The position numbers and the translations under genes were made by a program. Shown one piece after another: positions 50,330 through 58,105 of a stretch of 64,000 bases of DNA. Under the pieces are notes generated by a model that saw only the letters and a program-made list of their open reading frames with translations, searched no databases and was not told where the DNA came from. Position 1 is the first letter of the stretch. Every line of letters starts with the position of its first letter. Source of the stretch: Natronolimnobius sp. AArcel1 (GTDB lineage: Archaea; Halobacteriota; Halobacteria; Halobacteriales; Natrialbaceae); NCBI RefSeq assembly GCF_011043775.1, contig NZ_JAAKXY010000002.1, forward strand, positions 496,001-560,000. The letters run 5' to 3'.

Positions 50330-51478
50330 ATGGTGAGTGAGATGACACGAACAGCGAGTCGATCACGGATGCGGATGTGGACGCGCGCCCGGTCGGTCCG
50401 GATAGCCGCCGTCGTCGCCGTTTCCCTGCTCTGTACGCTGGCGCTGGTTCCGACTGCGGCCGTCGCCCAGACTGACGCACAGACCGGCGGCACGGTGATT
50501 ATCGAAGAAGGAGAGACCGTCAGCGACCTCGAGGCGTTCGCCGGAACGGTCGTCGTCGAGGGAACAGTGACAGGCGATGCAAGCGCCGTTGCCGGCTCGA
50601 TACAGGTCACAGAGAGCGGCGAAATCGACGGCGATTTCGAGGCGGCTGGCGGGAGCGTCGTCATCGAAGGCACTGTCGAGGGTGAACTTCAGGCCGCAAC
50701 GGGAAGTCTCGAGATCCGTGAGGGAGCGACTATCGGCGGCGACCTCTCGGCTGGCGCTGGGAGTATCGTTATCGACGGCACACTCGCGTCGAACGCTGAG
50801 GTCGGTGCCGACACGACTCGTCTCGGTGACGACGCAGAAATCGCGGGTGACCTGCGCTACGGCGGCGACCTCGAGGGTAACACCGACGCGGTCGCGGGCA
50901 CGATTACGGAGGATTCCTCGCTCGGCATGGGTGGCGACATAGTGCCGACGCTCGATCCGATTGCCTCCTGGGTGTTCTCGGTGTACATCTTCGTGGCGAA
51001 CCTGTTGCTCGGCGCGGCGTTGCTCGCGCTGTTCCCGCGCTTTTCGGCGGGTGTTGCAAATCGCGTTGCGCGCGATCCGATTCGGACGGGGCTGGCCGGG
51101 CTTGGATTACTCATCGGCGTGCCAATCCTGCTCGTCGCACTCGCGATTACGATTGTAGGCATTCCACTGTCGTTCATCGGCGCGTTCCTGTTTGCCCTGA
51201 TCGTCTGGATCGGCGTCGTCTACGGGCGCTTTGCGGTTGCGGCGTGGTTGCTCGGGCTGGTGGGCCTCGAGAACCGCTGGCTTGCGCTCATTGTTGGACT
51301 GGTCGCCGGTGCACTTGTCGCACAGATCCCCTACGCTGGCGGGCTGATCAATTTCGTCGTCTTCCTGCTCGGACTAGGCGCACTCGGCTGGGGGCTGTAC
51401 GCCCACCGGCGAGCGGTTCGAAATCGGAAGCGTGACTCGCCGAGCGGGGTTGGATCGAGCGAGTCACCAATGGACTGA
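50330..51478 (+). CDS. bactofilin-like polymer-forming domain with signal peptide and C-terminal membrane domain
   Basis: 382 residues. A Sec signal peptide (about residues 20-46, ending AVAQTD), then a right-handed beta-helix of repeated short strands (about 50-200: GTVVVEGTVTGDASAVAGSI, DGDFEAAGGSVVIEGTVEG, GDLSAGAGSIVIDGTL) as in the bactofilin/polymer-forming cytoskeletal family, then four helices (about 215-360) and a basic tail. The helix faces outside, so it is probably an extracellular scaffold on a membrane anchor, unlike cytosolic bactofilins. A T-rich box lies about 27 bp upstream. Confidence 0.8.
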   Translation: MVSEMTRTASRSRMRMWTRARSVRIAAVVAVSLLCTLALVPTAAVAQTDAQTGGTVIIEEGETVSDLEAFAGTVVVEGTVTGDASAVAGSIQVTESGEIDGDFEAAGGSVVIEGTVEGELQAATGSLEIREGATIGGDLSAGAGSIVIDGTLASNAEVGADTTRLGDDAEIAGDLRYGGDLEGNTDAVAGTITEDSSLGMGGDIVPTLDPIASWVFSVYIFVANLLLGAALLALFPRFSAGVANRVARDPIRTGLAGLGLLIGVPILLVALAITIVGIPLSFIGAFLFALIVWIGVVYGRFAVAAWLLGLVGLENRWLALIVGLVAGALVAQIPYAGGLINFVVFLLGLGALGWGLYAHRRAVRNRKRDSPSGVGSSESPMD

Positions 51479-51536
51479 TCCGCACGCAACAGCGTCGAGC
51501 GACGCGCTCAAGTCCGCGCCCTCACAACCGTCGCGT

Positions 51537-51767
51537 ATGCACGTCACCGTCGATGTCAAAGGCGAGGGGACCCACGAGTTCGACCTCGAGGAGGTTGCAG
51601 ACGGAGTCGACGGCCAGCCGACCTACACCGACCTGCTCCGCGCAGTCGACCTCAGTCCCCACGAGGTGAGCGTGCTCGTCGACGGGCGGCCGGTGCCGGA
51701 GGACCAGCCAGTCGATAGCGAGCACGTGACGGTGTTGCGACTGATCAAGGGCGGTTGCGTCGATTGA
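51537..51767 (+). CDS. samp2: ubiquitin-like small archaeal modifier SAMP2 homologue with C-terminal extension
   Basis: 76 residues from ATG 51537. Beta-grasp fold: MHVTVDVKGEGTHEFDL, TYTDLLRAVDLSPHEVSVLV, DGRPVPEDQPV and VTVLRLIKGG, the pattern of SAMP2. In Haloferax SAMP2 the protein ends at the GG that is adenylated by the E1-like UbaA; here three residues, Cys-Val-Asp, follow before the TGA. They would have to be trimmed for conjugation or sulfur transfer. SAMP2 serves both protein conjugation and tRNA thiolation. Confidence 0.85.
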   Translation: MHVTVDVKGEGTHEFDLEEVADGVDGQPTYTDLLRAVDLSPHEVSVLVDGRPVPEDQPVDSEHVTVLRLIKGGCVD

Positions 51768-51847
51768 AGCGGGCTGGCCTCCTGAGTTCCGGGGTCATGG
51801 GATATGAAAGCTCGAGGGTTTTCACAGTCGAACTGATATAGACATCT

Positions 51848-52423
51848 ATGACTAATGGCGCCCGCGTTGCCCTGGCGAACGTCGGACCGGGTCCGGATAC
51901 ACTCACGCTCGCAGAGCTGGCTGACCCGGTCGAGCCGGTGGATCCGACGACGACGGAAGAGCCGGATCCAGCCTACGAGGCGGTTGTCGTCTTGCTCCAC
52001 CGCGATCACCACTGCGGGCAGTGTCGCCGCCAGGTTCGGGCGGTCGCCGACCGCTACGACGAGTTCCGCGACCGCGGGTGTCAGGTGGTTTCAATCGTCC
52101 CCGAACCAAGAGAGCGCGTCGAAGAGTGGCAAGAGACCTACGACCTCCCGTTCCCGATCTGTGCCGACCCCGACGCCGTCGCTGGCGAGGCGTTCGATCA
52201 GCCGGTCCGCCTCGGAACGCTCGGCGAATACTTCGACTTCGTCGGGCGGATGCCAGCTGCGCTCGTCTTCAACGTTCGATCTGATGACGTCGCCAGACTG
52301 GGCGCCCCGGATCAGGACTCGAGCGAGGCCCAACTCACGCTGACTGCAAGTCACCGCGGTCGAACGACCATGGATCGCCCCGACATCGACGACTTGTTGG
52401 CGACGGTCGACCGACAGACGTGA
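51848..52423 (+). CDS. peroxiredoxin/AhpC-TSA-like redoxin
   Basis: 191 residues. Thioredoxin fold with the redox pair in HHCGQCRRQVRAVADRY (CxxC), GCQVVSIVPEPRERVEEWQ, and PFPICADPDAVAGEAFDQ, typical of the AhpC/TSA-like family with a CxxC in place of the usual peroxidatic TxxC. No signal peptide, so cytosolic. A GTTTTCAC box lies about 27 bp upstream. Followed 1 bp later by a GNAT gene. Confidence 0.85.
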   Translation: MTNGARVALANVGPGPDTLTLAELADPVEPVDPTTTEEPDPAYEAVVVLLHRDHHCGQCRRQVRAVADRYDEFRDRGCQVVSIVPEPRERVEEWQETYDLPFPICADPDAVAGEAFDQPVRLGTLGEYFDFVGRMPAALVFNVRSDDVARLGAPDQDSSEAQLTLTASHRGRTTMDRPDIDDLLATVDRQT

Positions 52424-52424
52424 A

Positions 52425-52862
52425 ATGGCCCGCTTCGTTCGCGTTGCAACAGCCGATGACAGTCTCGAGGTCCGGCGCATTCTCGATGCCGCCATGCTCG
52501 AGCCGGGCGACGTCGAAACCCGAATCGACACTGGCGACGTCTTTGTCGCGGGCGACCACCGCGGCGGGACCCAACCAGCCGATTCTGGCAAGCACGGCCG
52601 CGAACGCATCCTCGGCACGATGGTGCTCGAGTCACTCGCAGACGACGCCGGCGCTCACATCGCTGCAATTGGCGTGCGCCGAAGCCATCGCGGCCGCGGA
52701 TTTGGCCGTGCGCTGATCGAACACGCTCTCGAGCGCGAGGGGCGACTCACCGCGCGCTTTGACGATGGTGTGCGGCCATTTTACGAGCGACTGGGCTTTT
52801 CGATTGAGTCAATCGACGGCAAGCGCCATCGCGGTGTGGCTGTCGCTACTGATCACGTTTAG
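52425..52862 (+). CDS. GNAT N-acetyltransferase
   Basis: 145 residues. AHIAAIGVRRSHRGRGFGRALIEHAL carries the acetyl-CoA pyrophosphate loop R-G-R-G-F-G, and VRPFYERLGFSIE is the usual C-terminal YxxxGF motif. Starts 1 bp after the redoxin stop, so the two are co-transcribed. Substrate unknown. Confidence 0.9.
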   Translation: MARFVRVATADDSLEVRRILDAAMLEPGDVETRIDTGDVFVAGDHRGGTQPADSGKHGRERILGTMVLESLADDAGAHIAAIGVRRSHRGRGFGRALIEHALEREGRLTARFDDGVRPFYERLGFSIESIDGKRHRGVAVATDHV

Positions 52863-52926
52863 TCTCGCAATCGGGCGATGACCTCGAGCCTCATCACTCA
52901 CCTCAGTGTGACCATACAGCGATACG

Positions 52927-52933
52927 ATTATGT
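52927..52933 (+). promoter_or_regulatory. TATA box of the second SHOCT gene
   Basis: ATTATGT centred about 26 bp before ATG 52956; it decides that start over the longer frame from 52878. Confidence 0.55.
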
Positions 52934-52955
52934 GTCAGTTTCACTGAGTATACGT

Positions 52956-53495
52956 ATGACCAGTCGTCGTCCGGACGAGTCGCCGTGGCGCCGATGGCAC
53001 GCCCTCGTCGAACAGTATACGCCGGATGGCGCTCTCGGGCGGTGGCTTCTTGGCTCGGTGAGTAGCTTTTTTGGATTTTGGATGCTCGTGATCTTCGGTG
53101 CCGAAGTGATCTACTGGGGGCTGTCGCTTGCCATGCTGTTCTGGACGACGGTGTTGCTCGGCGTCGGCATTCCCATGGTGCTCGTGGGACTGCTCACACT
53201 TTGGCCATTGTATCTCTCGCTCATCGGCAACCTCGAGTCAGCAGCCGACTATTCGCTTTCGGAGACGCCCACCCGCGCGAACCTGTCGGCCGAAACGCCA
53301 CAGCGCGAAACGTCCTCAGAGGACGACGTCGATTCGTCTGACCCGTTCGCTGATCTCAAGCGCCAGTACGCAGCCGGCGACCTCTCCGAAGACGAGTTTG
53401 AACGCCGACTGGACGCTCGCCTCGATGAAATTGACGCATCGACTCGAGGGGCCGACGACGAGACGACTCGAGACCGGCTTCCGGATCACAACTAA
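52956..53495 (+). CDS. two-helix membrane protein with SHOCT domain
   Basis: 179 residues from ATG 52956. Two helices (about residues 36-58 and 62-86), a polar linker and a C-terminal SHOCT hairpin (FADLKRQYAAGDLSEDEFER, then RLDARLDEID). Paralogue in layout of 4951-5370. Function unknown. Confidence 0.8.
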   Translation: MTSRRPDESPWRRWHALVEQYTPDGALGRWLLGSVSSFFGFWMLVIFGAEVIYWGLSLAMLFWTTVLLGVGIPMVLVGLLTLWPLYLSLIGNLESAADYSLSETPTRANLSAETPQRETSSEDDVDSSDPFADLKRQYAAGDLSEDEFERRLDARLDEIDASTRGADDETTRDRLPDHN

Positions 53496-53548
53496 CGCTC
53501 ACTCGTTTCGAAGAAAGTCTAAATACTCGCCGAGCAAACGACTGACTT

Positions 53549-53690
53549 GCACCGAAAGGTGCGGTATGTGAGAGCGCGATCCTACCACAACCACCCTCTC
53601 ACATACATGCTTCCGCATGGAAGCGACTGGGTATTCTCACTCACTCTCCTAAACGATAGTGGCTGCTTAGCCATGCATTCTCACTAACAC
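53549..53690 (+). ncRNA. candidate structured RNA (or MITE remnant) with four hairpins
   Basis: A TATA-like CTAAATA (53519-53525) predicts a transcript start close to 53549. From there four stems follow: GCACC-gaaa-GGTGC (53549-53562), an 11-bp perfect stem GTATGTGAGAG/CTCTCACATAC (53564-53606) with a 21-nt loop, GCTTCC-gcat-GGAAGC (53609-53624) and TGGCT-gctt-AGCCA (53660-53673). ATTCTCACT is repeated at 53633 and 53677. There is no coding frame. It does not match RNase P, SRP RNA or 5S by eye. A non-autonomous IS200/IS605-type element with end hairpins is an alternative. Confidence 0.45.
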
Positions 53691-53697
53691 TGTGATT

Positions 53698-56082
53698 CTA
53701 CGTGTCTGACTCGAGTTCCGATCGGAACCGATCCAATCCCATCTCGAGCATGTCCGGACTGACTGTCTGGAACTCGCCGTCATCAGGCAGGTACGGACGC
53801 ACGGAATCCCAACTTTCGCGTGCGTAGCGTTCGTCAAGCAGGACGCGCACGCCGACGTCGTCGGGCGAGCGAATCACGCGACCGATTGCCTGGCGGGCCT
53901 TGCGGACGGCAGGAATCGTCAGTGCGTACGTAAAGCCATCGCCGAACTCGTCGTCGTAGGCCCGTCGAACCGCCTTCGTGCGCGGGCTTGCAGTGTTGAC
54001 GAGTGGAACGCCACAGACGACGGCGGCGGAGAGGCGGTCGCCGCTGTAGTCGACGCCCTCCGTGAGCGTCCCCCGCAGACTCGTCACGAGCACCTTTCCG
54101 TCGCCTGCGAAGAACTCGCTTTTGAGCGACTCGGTCGCCTCGTCGTCGCTCGAGGCGTCGAGCAGGACGGGTTTCGAGAGGTGGTCCTCGAGTGCGCCGG
54201 CGATCCACTTTGCCTCCGAGTAGCTTGGCATGCCGACGAGGACGTTTCCGGGCAGGCGAGCGATCTTCGCAACGGCGTTGGCGTAGTGCGTGCGGGTTCG
54301 ATTCTCGTCGCCCGGCCGCCCCCGATTGTCGTACGTAAACTTCGGTGCGGCGACCGCGAAGCTCTCGCGATTTTCCGCGGGAAAGTGCAGCCCGTAGCGG
54401 CGTTCGACGACCGGGCGGTCGTCTTCACGTGCGAGGTACTCGAGGCCGGTCACCTCGGTGAAGGCGTCCATCGGCTCGAGGGTGGCACTCATCAGGACGC
54501 CGCCGCCGAACGAGGCGAGGCGCTCGCCGATAGCGTCGCTTGGGACGCAGTTATGCAGGGCGAGCCGGGCGTTGTACGCGCGTCGCCACGAGTCGCCGGG
54601 TTCGGTGTCGTCCCAGGTGCGCTCGAGTTCAATTTCGCGGAAGTACTCGGTGTGATCGCAGCGGTACCACTCGCCGAGGACGCGGCCCGCGGCGGGCGCG
54701 GAGCGGGTTCGGTCTTCGTCTTCGGCCTCGTTGAGGATGCGGGCGACGACGGCACCGACTGATTCGGCGCGAACCCACTCAGCGTCGCTATAGCCCTCGT
54801 TTCGCGCCCACTCGGTCAACTCGTCTTCGGCCGGATCCGAGGGGTCACGGAGCGGAATTTCGTCGTCCGACAGCTCGGTGAGATCCGACTGCCATCCCCT
54901 GTGTTTCCGGTCGAGATGGGCAGTCACACGCCGGTCGAGTTCGATCCGAATGTCCTCGATGAACTCGAGGGTGCGATTGAGTTCCTCGTAGGTGACGTCG
55001 CTGTCGTTCAGTTCGGATCGGACGAGGTCGGCGTCGGCGGTTTTCGAGCCACCCTGTGCCTGTCGGCCCTCGCGTTCGAATTTGATTGGCTGGAGCACGC
55101 GGGAAATCTCGGTGGCAGCATCTCGGAGCGTCCGGTCGCCGACGCCCTCGCTGACTAGATCTCGCACGCGCGGCTCTAACATGTGCGCTTCGTCGCAGAC
55201 GACAAACGTCGAGTCGTCGAGCAACGCGCCGGTGAAGGTACCCGTCGTGCGCGGATCGAACGCGTGGTAGTAGTTGCCGACGACGACCTCGGCGTGGCCG
55301 AGCACCGCGCCCATCACCGAGTGCGGGCAGGTGCCGTGGGCGACTGAGCGTGCGACGAGGTCTTCGGGCGTGATCATCCCTGCTTCCGTGAAATCGTACG
55401 GAACGGCCTCGCTTGCGTCGCCGTCACTGTCTTCCTCCGGGAGATCCTCGAGGTACTGCGCATAGAACGGGCAGTACTCGGTTTCGGCCCCGACAGGGCC
55501 GCCTTCGCCATACTCTGGCAGGTCGCGCGGATAGGGCGATGGCTCGCCGGCGCTCTCGAGGAAGGTTGCACTGCCCCCGCCTTGACTCCCGCTGTCGGCG
55601 AGGCCGATCTGCTGACTGCGGGCGCGTGCGGCGAGATTCTGGGCGGTCGTTTCGCCGGCTTCGCCAGTCAGGTCACGGGTGCGATCCCGCAATGTCTCAC
55701 AGCGGTCGTAGACGTTCCCGTCGTCGAACCCTGCTGTTTTCTCGCGATTGTACGGACAGACATCCGCCTTACCGACCAGTGTGAGCCCCGAGACGGGGTT
55801 CCAGTCGTCGGGCAGGTTCGCGTTGATCGTCTCTAAGTCTTCTTCGAACTGGCGCAGTTGCTGTTTGACGCTCGTGAGCACGAGCACGCGCTCGTAGTCG
55901 CTGTCGGGGTCGCGCACGAGGTCGATCCCCGCAGTGAGTGCGATCATCGTCTTGCCAGTTCCGCAGGCTCCCTCGATGACCGTATAGCCGCCGTCTCGAG
56001 CGGTTTCGATGGCGGTTTCGATGCCGTCGACCTGTGGGTCGTACGGCTGGGGGTGGCCGAAGATCGAGCGCCAGTCCGTCAT
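53698..56082 (-). CDS. XPD/DinG-type superfamily 2 DNA helicase
   Basis: 794 residues. Walker A GACGTGKTMIAL, motif II DEAH in VVCDEAHMLEPRV, LMSATLEPMDAF, GMPSYSEAKWI, the SLRGTLTEGVDYSGDRLSAAVV box and the final QAIGRVIRSPDDVGVRVLLDERY, all as in the DEAD_2/Rad3 group. Four Cys between the Walker motifs (including VCPYNR, RCETL, YCPFY and TCPHS) could ligate the 4Fe-4S cluster typical of XPD. The insert with low-complexity acidic sequence is longer than in bacterial DinG. Role in repair is inferred from family. Confidence 0.9.
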   Translation of the reverse strand: MTDWRSIFGHPQPYDPQVDGIETAIETARDGGYTVIEGACGTGKTMIALTAGIDLVRDPDSDYERVLVLTSVKQQLRQFEEDLETINANLPDDWNPVSGLTLVGKADVCPYNREKTAGFDDGNVYDRCETLRDRTRDLTGEAGETTAQNLAARARSQQIGLADSGSQGGGSATFLESAGEPSPYPRDLPEYGEGGPVGAETEYCPFYAQYLEDLPEEDSDGDASEAVPYDFTEAGMITPEDLVARSVAHGTCPHSVMGAVLGHAEVVVGNYYHAFDPRTTGTFTGALLDDSTFVVCDEAHMLEPRVRDLVSEGVGDRTLRDAATEISRVLQPIKFEREGRQAQGGSKTADADLVRSELNDSDVTYEELNRTLEFIEDIRIELDRRVTAHLDRKHRGWQSDLTELSDDEIPLRDPSDPAEDELTEWARNEGYSDAEWVRAESVGAVVARILNEAEDEDRTRSAPAAGRVLGEWYRCDHTEYFREIELERTWDDTEPGDSWRRAYNARLALHNCVPSDAIGERLASFGGGVLMSATLEPMDAFTEVTGLEYLAREDDRPVVERRYGLHFPAENRESFAVAAPKFTYDNRGRPGDENRTRTHYANAVAKIARLPGNVLVGMPSYSEAKWIAGALEDHLSKPVLLDASSDDEATESLKSEFFAGDGKVLVTSLRGTLTEGVDYSGDRLSAAVVCGVPLVNTASPRTKAVRRAYDDEFGDGFTYALTIPAVRKARQAIGRVIRSPDDVGVRVLLDERYARESWDSVRPYLPDDGEFQTVSPDMLEMGLDRFRSELESDT

Positions 56083-56168
56083 TGGGTTCGGAGTCGTCGG
56101 CGGTCGTCCATAGCGTTGACGAACCGACGTTGCTGCCTCCTGGTAGATAAAGACGCGGATCGGAGCGG

Positions 56169-57173
56169 CTACTCGGAATCTGCTGTCGGGTCGGAATCAG
56201 CAGAATCGGTCGTCTCGAGGTCGGAATCGTCGGTTCTGTCTCCAGCCTCAGTCTCGGACTCAGCCTCGGAATCTTCGTCTGCCTCCTCGAGCGCCCACTC
56301 GTCCGTCAGCGTCGGCGTGCCGGTCAAGGCAATCGCGAGGGCTGCGAGTCCGAAGACGGCGATTCCAATTCCGCCGACGGGGTTGACAAGGAGTTCGTGG
56401 CCGCCCTGTGCGAAGACGAGCATCGTCGTCGCAAAGCCGTTGAAGACGCCGTGAAGCACCGTCGGTGCGACGACCGACTTCGCGCGGACGGCGACGTAGG
56501 TGTAGACCGGCGACATGGCGAGACAGGCGAGCGTCATCACGGCGACGCCCTCGAGCGGGTAGGACGGGTAGTTGTACCCCTCGAGGATGATCGGCGCGTG
56601 CCAGAGTCCCCAGACGACGCCGATAGCGGCTGAGGCTCCCCAGAAGCCAAGCGGCGCGAGTTCGGTCAGGAGGACGCCGCGCCAGCCGAACTCCTCGCCG
56701 AGCGCGAAGATGGCGTTGATGGTTGCGCCGACGACGAGTGCTGCGACGAGCGCCACGAGGAGATTCAGCGGCCAGTCGAACGACGGGCCGTCGGGCGTTT
56801 CGCCGTCAGCACCCTCTGGGACCTGTGCGAAATCCGTCCCCTCGCCGGTCAGCGGATTCGCGTCGGGAACGAACTCAACGCCTGGCAGGCCAAGTGCGAG
56901 TCCAGTGCCGAGCAGGACGAGCACAATCGGGATGAGTGCGGCGAGAGCGAGCCACTGCAGGCGGTTCCACGGGAACCGAAGGCCTGCTCGCTCGAACGAC
57001 TTCCCGGCCGCGATATAGGTCGCGAGCCCGGCGAAAAACGGCGTGAACATGTACGCTGGCGCAAGGAGAATCAGACTCACGCCGGTCAGCCACGAGACGG
57101 CGACGAAGCCGCCTGCGAGCGCGACGAGCGAGCCGACAAAGACGATGAGTGACTGACGGTCGATCACGGCCAC
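56169..57173 (-). CDS. CPBP family intramembrane metalloprotease
   Basis: 334 residues from a GTG at 57171-57173. About eight helices. The CPBP/Abi motifs are present: EEFGWRG (motif 1, paired Glu), WGLWHAPIIL (motif 2 with HAP) and VVAPTVLHGVFNGF (motif 3 with His and Asn). A 55-residue Asp/Glu-rich tail closes the protein. Relatives process membrane proteins or prenylated peptides. The promoter is embedded in an unusual symmetric palindrome array (57177-57251), pointing to tight regulation. Confidence 0.9.
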   Translation of the reverse strand: MAVIDRQSLIVFVGSLVALAGGFVAVSWLTGVSLILLAPAYMFTPFFAGLATYIAAGKSFERAGLRFPWNRLQWLALAALIPIVLVLLGTGLALGLPGVEFVPDANPLTGEGTDFAQVPEGADGETPDGPSFDWPLNLLVALVAALVVGATINAIFALGEEFGWRGVLLTELAPLGFWGASAAIGVVWGLWHAPIILEGYNYPSYPLEGVAVMTLACLAMSPVYTYVAVRAKSVVAPTVLHGVFNGFATTMLVFAQGGHELLVNPVGGIGIAVFGLAALAIALTGTPTLTDEWALEEADEDSEAESETEAGDRTDDSDLETTDSADSDPTADSE

Positions 57174-57176
57174 TCA

Positions 57177-57191
57177 TTCTGTCGGACAGAA
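57177..57191. promoter_or_regulatory. palindrome 1 of the CPBP operator array
   Basis: TTCTGTC-G-GACAGAA, a perfect palindrome of 15 bp directly upstream of the GTG start of the CPBP gene. Confidence 0.65.
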
Positions 57192-57203
57192 CTATTTGAA
57201 GAT

Positions 57204-57223
57204 CGGTCGCGAATTCGCGACCG
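57204..57223. promoter_or_regulatory. central 20-bp perfect palindrome of the operator array
   Basis: CGGTCGCGAATTCGCGACCG. Its centre is equidistant (29.5 bp) from the centres of the two TTCTGTC palindromes. The TATA-like TTCAAATAG of the CPBP gene lies between it and palindrome 1. Confidence 0.7.
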
Positions 57224-57236
57224 GCTTCTCACTGAC

Positions 57237-57251
57237 TTCTGTCCGACAGTA
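57237..57251. promoter_or_regulatory. palindrome 2 of the CPBP operator array
   Basis: TTCTGTCCGACAGTA, 13 of 15 bases equal to palindrome 1 when inverted. It is a near-perfect palindrome on its own. Confidence 0.6.
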
Positions 57252-57403
57252 TCACCCACGACGATCTCGAGGTGTCGCATCGGAGAGTTGTTGTCGTGAG
57301 ACTCGAAAAGCCTTGCGTCAGCGCCGCGAGGGGCGCACACCGCCGTCTCGAGGGCGACTGCACAAAGCGCAACCCATTCCAGTCCCGAGGTGGTAGCGAC
57401 TGT

Positions 57404-58036
57404 ATGACCGACTCCAGCGAGCCGACCGACGCCAGCGGCGAGGACACAGCCGATGACGGCCTCGAGGGCGATATCGACATCGAGCAGTGGCGGGCCGAAC
57501 TCGAGGACAAGCGTGGCGAAAAGGACGAGTTCTTCGCCGAACATCCCCAGTCACCAGTCCCACCAGAACAGCGAGACGACTTTGCGGGTGTGGACTACTT
57601 CGATCCTGACCCGACCTACCGCGTCCACGCGACTGCGACAGTGCACGACGATCCCGAAGTCGTCCTGATGGACACAACCGCGGGCCGGGAGATGCGCTAT
57701 CTTCGGCTCGTCACCCTCGAGTTCGACCTCGAGCGCGACGAAGAGGATCTCGAAGATGGCACCTACGAACTAGCGGCCTACCAACTCGAGAGCCCGAACG
57801 AACAGCAGTTGTTCATCCCGTTCCGGGACAAAACGACCGGACAGCAGACCTACGAGGGCGGGCGCTACATGGAACTGGCACCGGATCGGGACCTCGAGAC
57901 GGGCGACGACCTCGTCGTGGACTTCAACCTCGCGTACACGCCGTTCTGTGGCTACAGCGAGACCTACGACTGTCCGCTCCCACCCGAGGAAAACTGGCTC
58001 GAGGTCACGATTCCGGCGGGCGAGCGCTTCGAGTAG
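57404..58036 (+). CDS. DUF1684 family protein
   Basis: 210 residues from ATG 57404. After an acidic N-terminus, IEQWRAELEDKRGEKDEFFA begins the DUF1684 domain; the later FIPFRDKTTGQQTYEGGRYMEL and VVDFNLAYTPFCGYSETYDC followed by CPLPPEENWLEV are the conserved core of that family (PF07920). Function of the family is unknown. Divergent from the CPBP gene; the operator array lies 153 bp upstream of this start. Confidence 0.9.
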   Translation: MTDSSEPTDASGEDTADDGLEGDIDIEQWRAELEDKRGEKDEFFAEHPQSPVPPEQRDDFAGVDYFDPDPTYRVHATATVHDDPEVVLMDTTAGREMRYLRLVTLEFDLERDEEDLEDGTYELAAYQLESPNEQQLFIPFRDKTTGQQTYEGGRYMELAPDRDLETGDDLVVDFNLAYTPFCGYSETYDCPLPPEENWLEVTIPAGERFE

Positions 58037-58105
58037 GCCGCCGAGACCGCTGACTTACTCGTCAGGAACCGAAACCATCGCCTTGCTCCACCCAGTTGTT
58101 CGAGT

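Noticed and set aside
53549-53690. CRISPR-like repeat array
   Set aside because: Only two copies of a 9-bp word and differing hairpins; no regular repeat-spacer pattern and no cas genes nearby.
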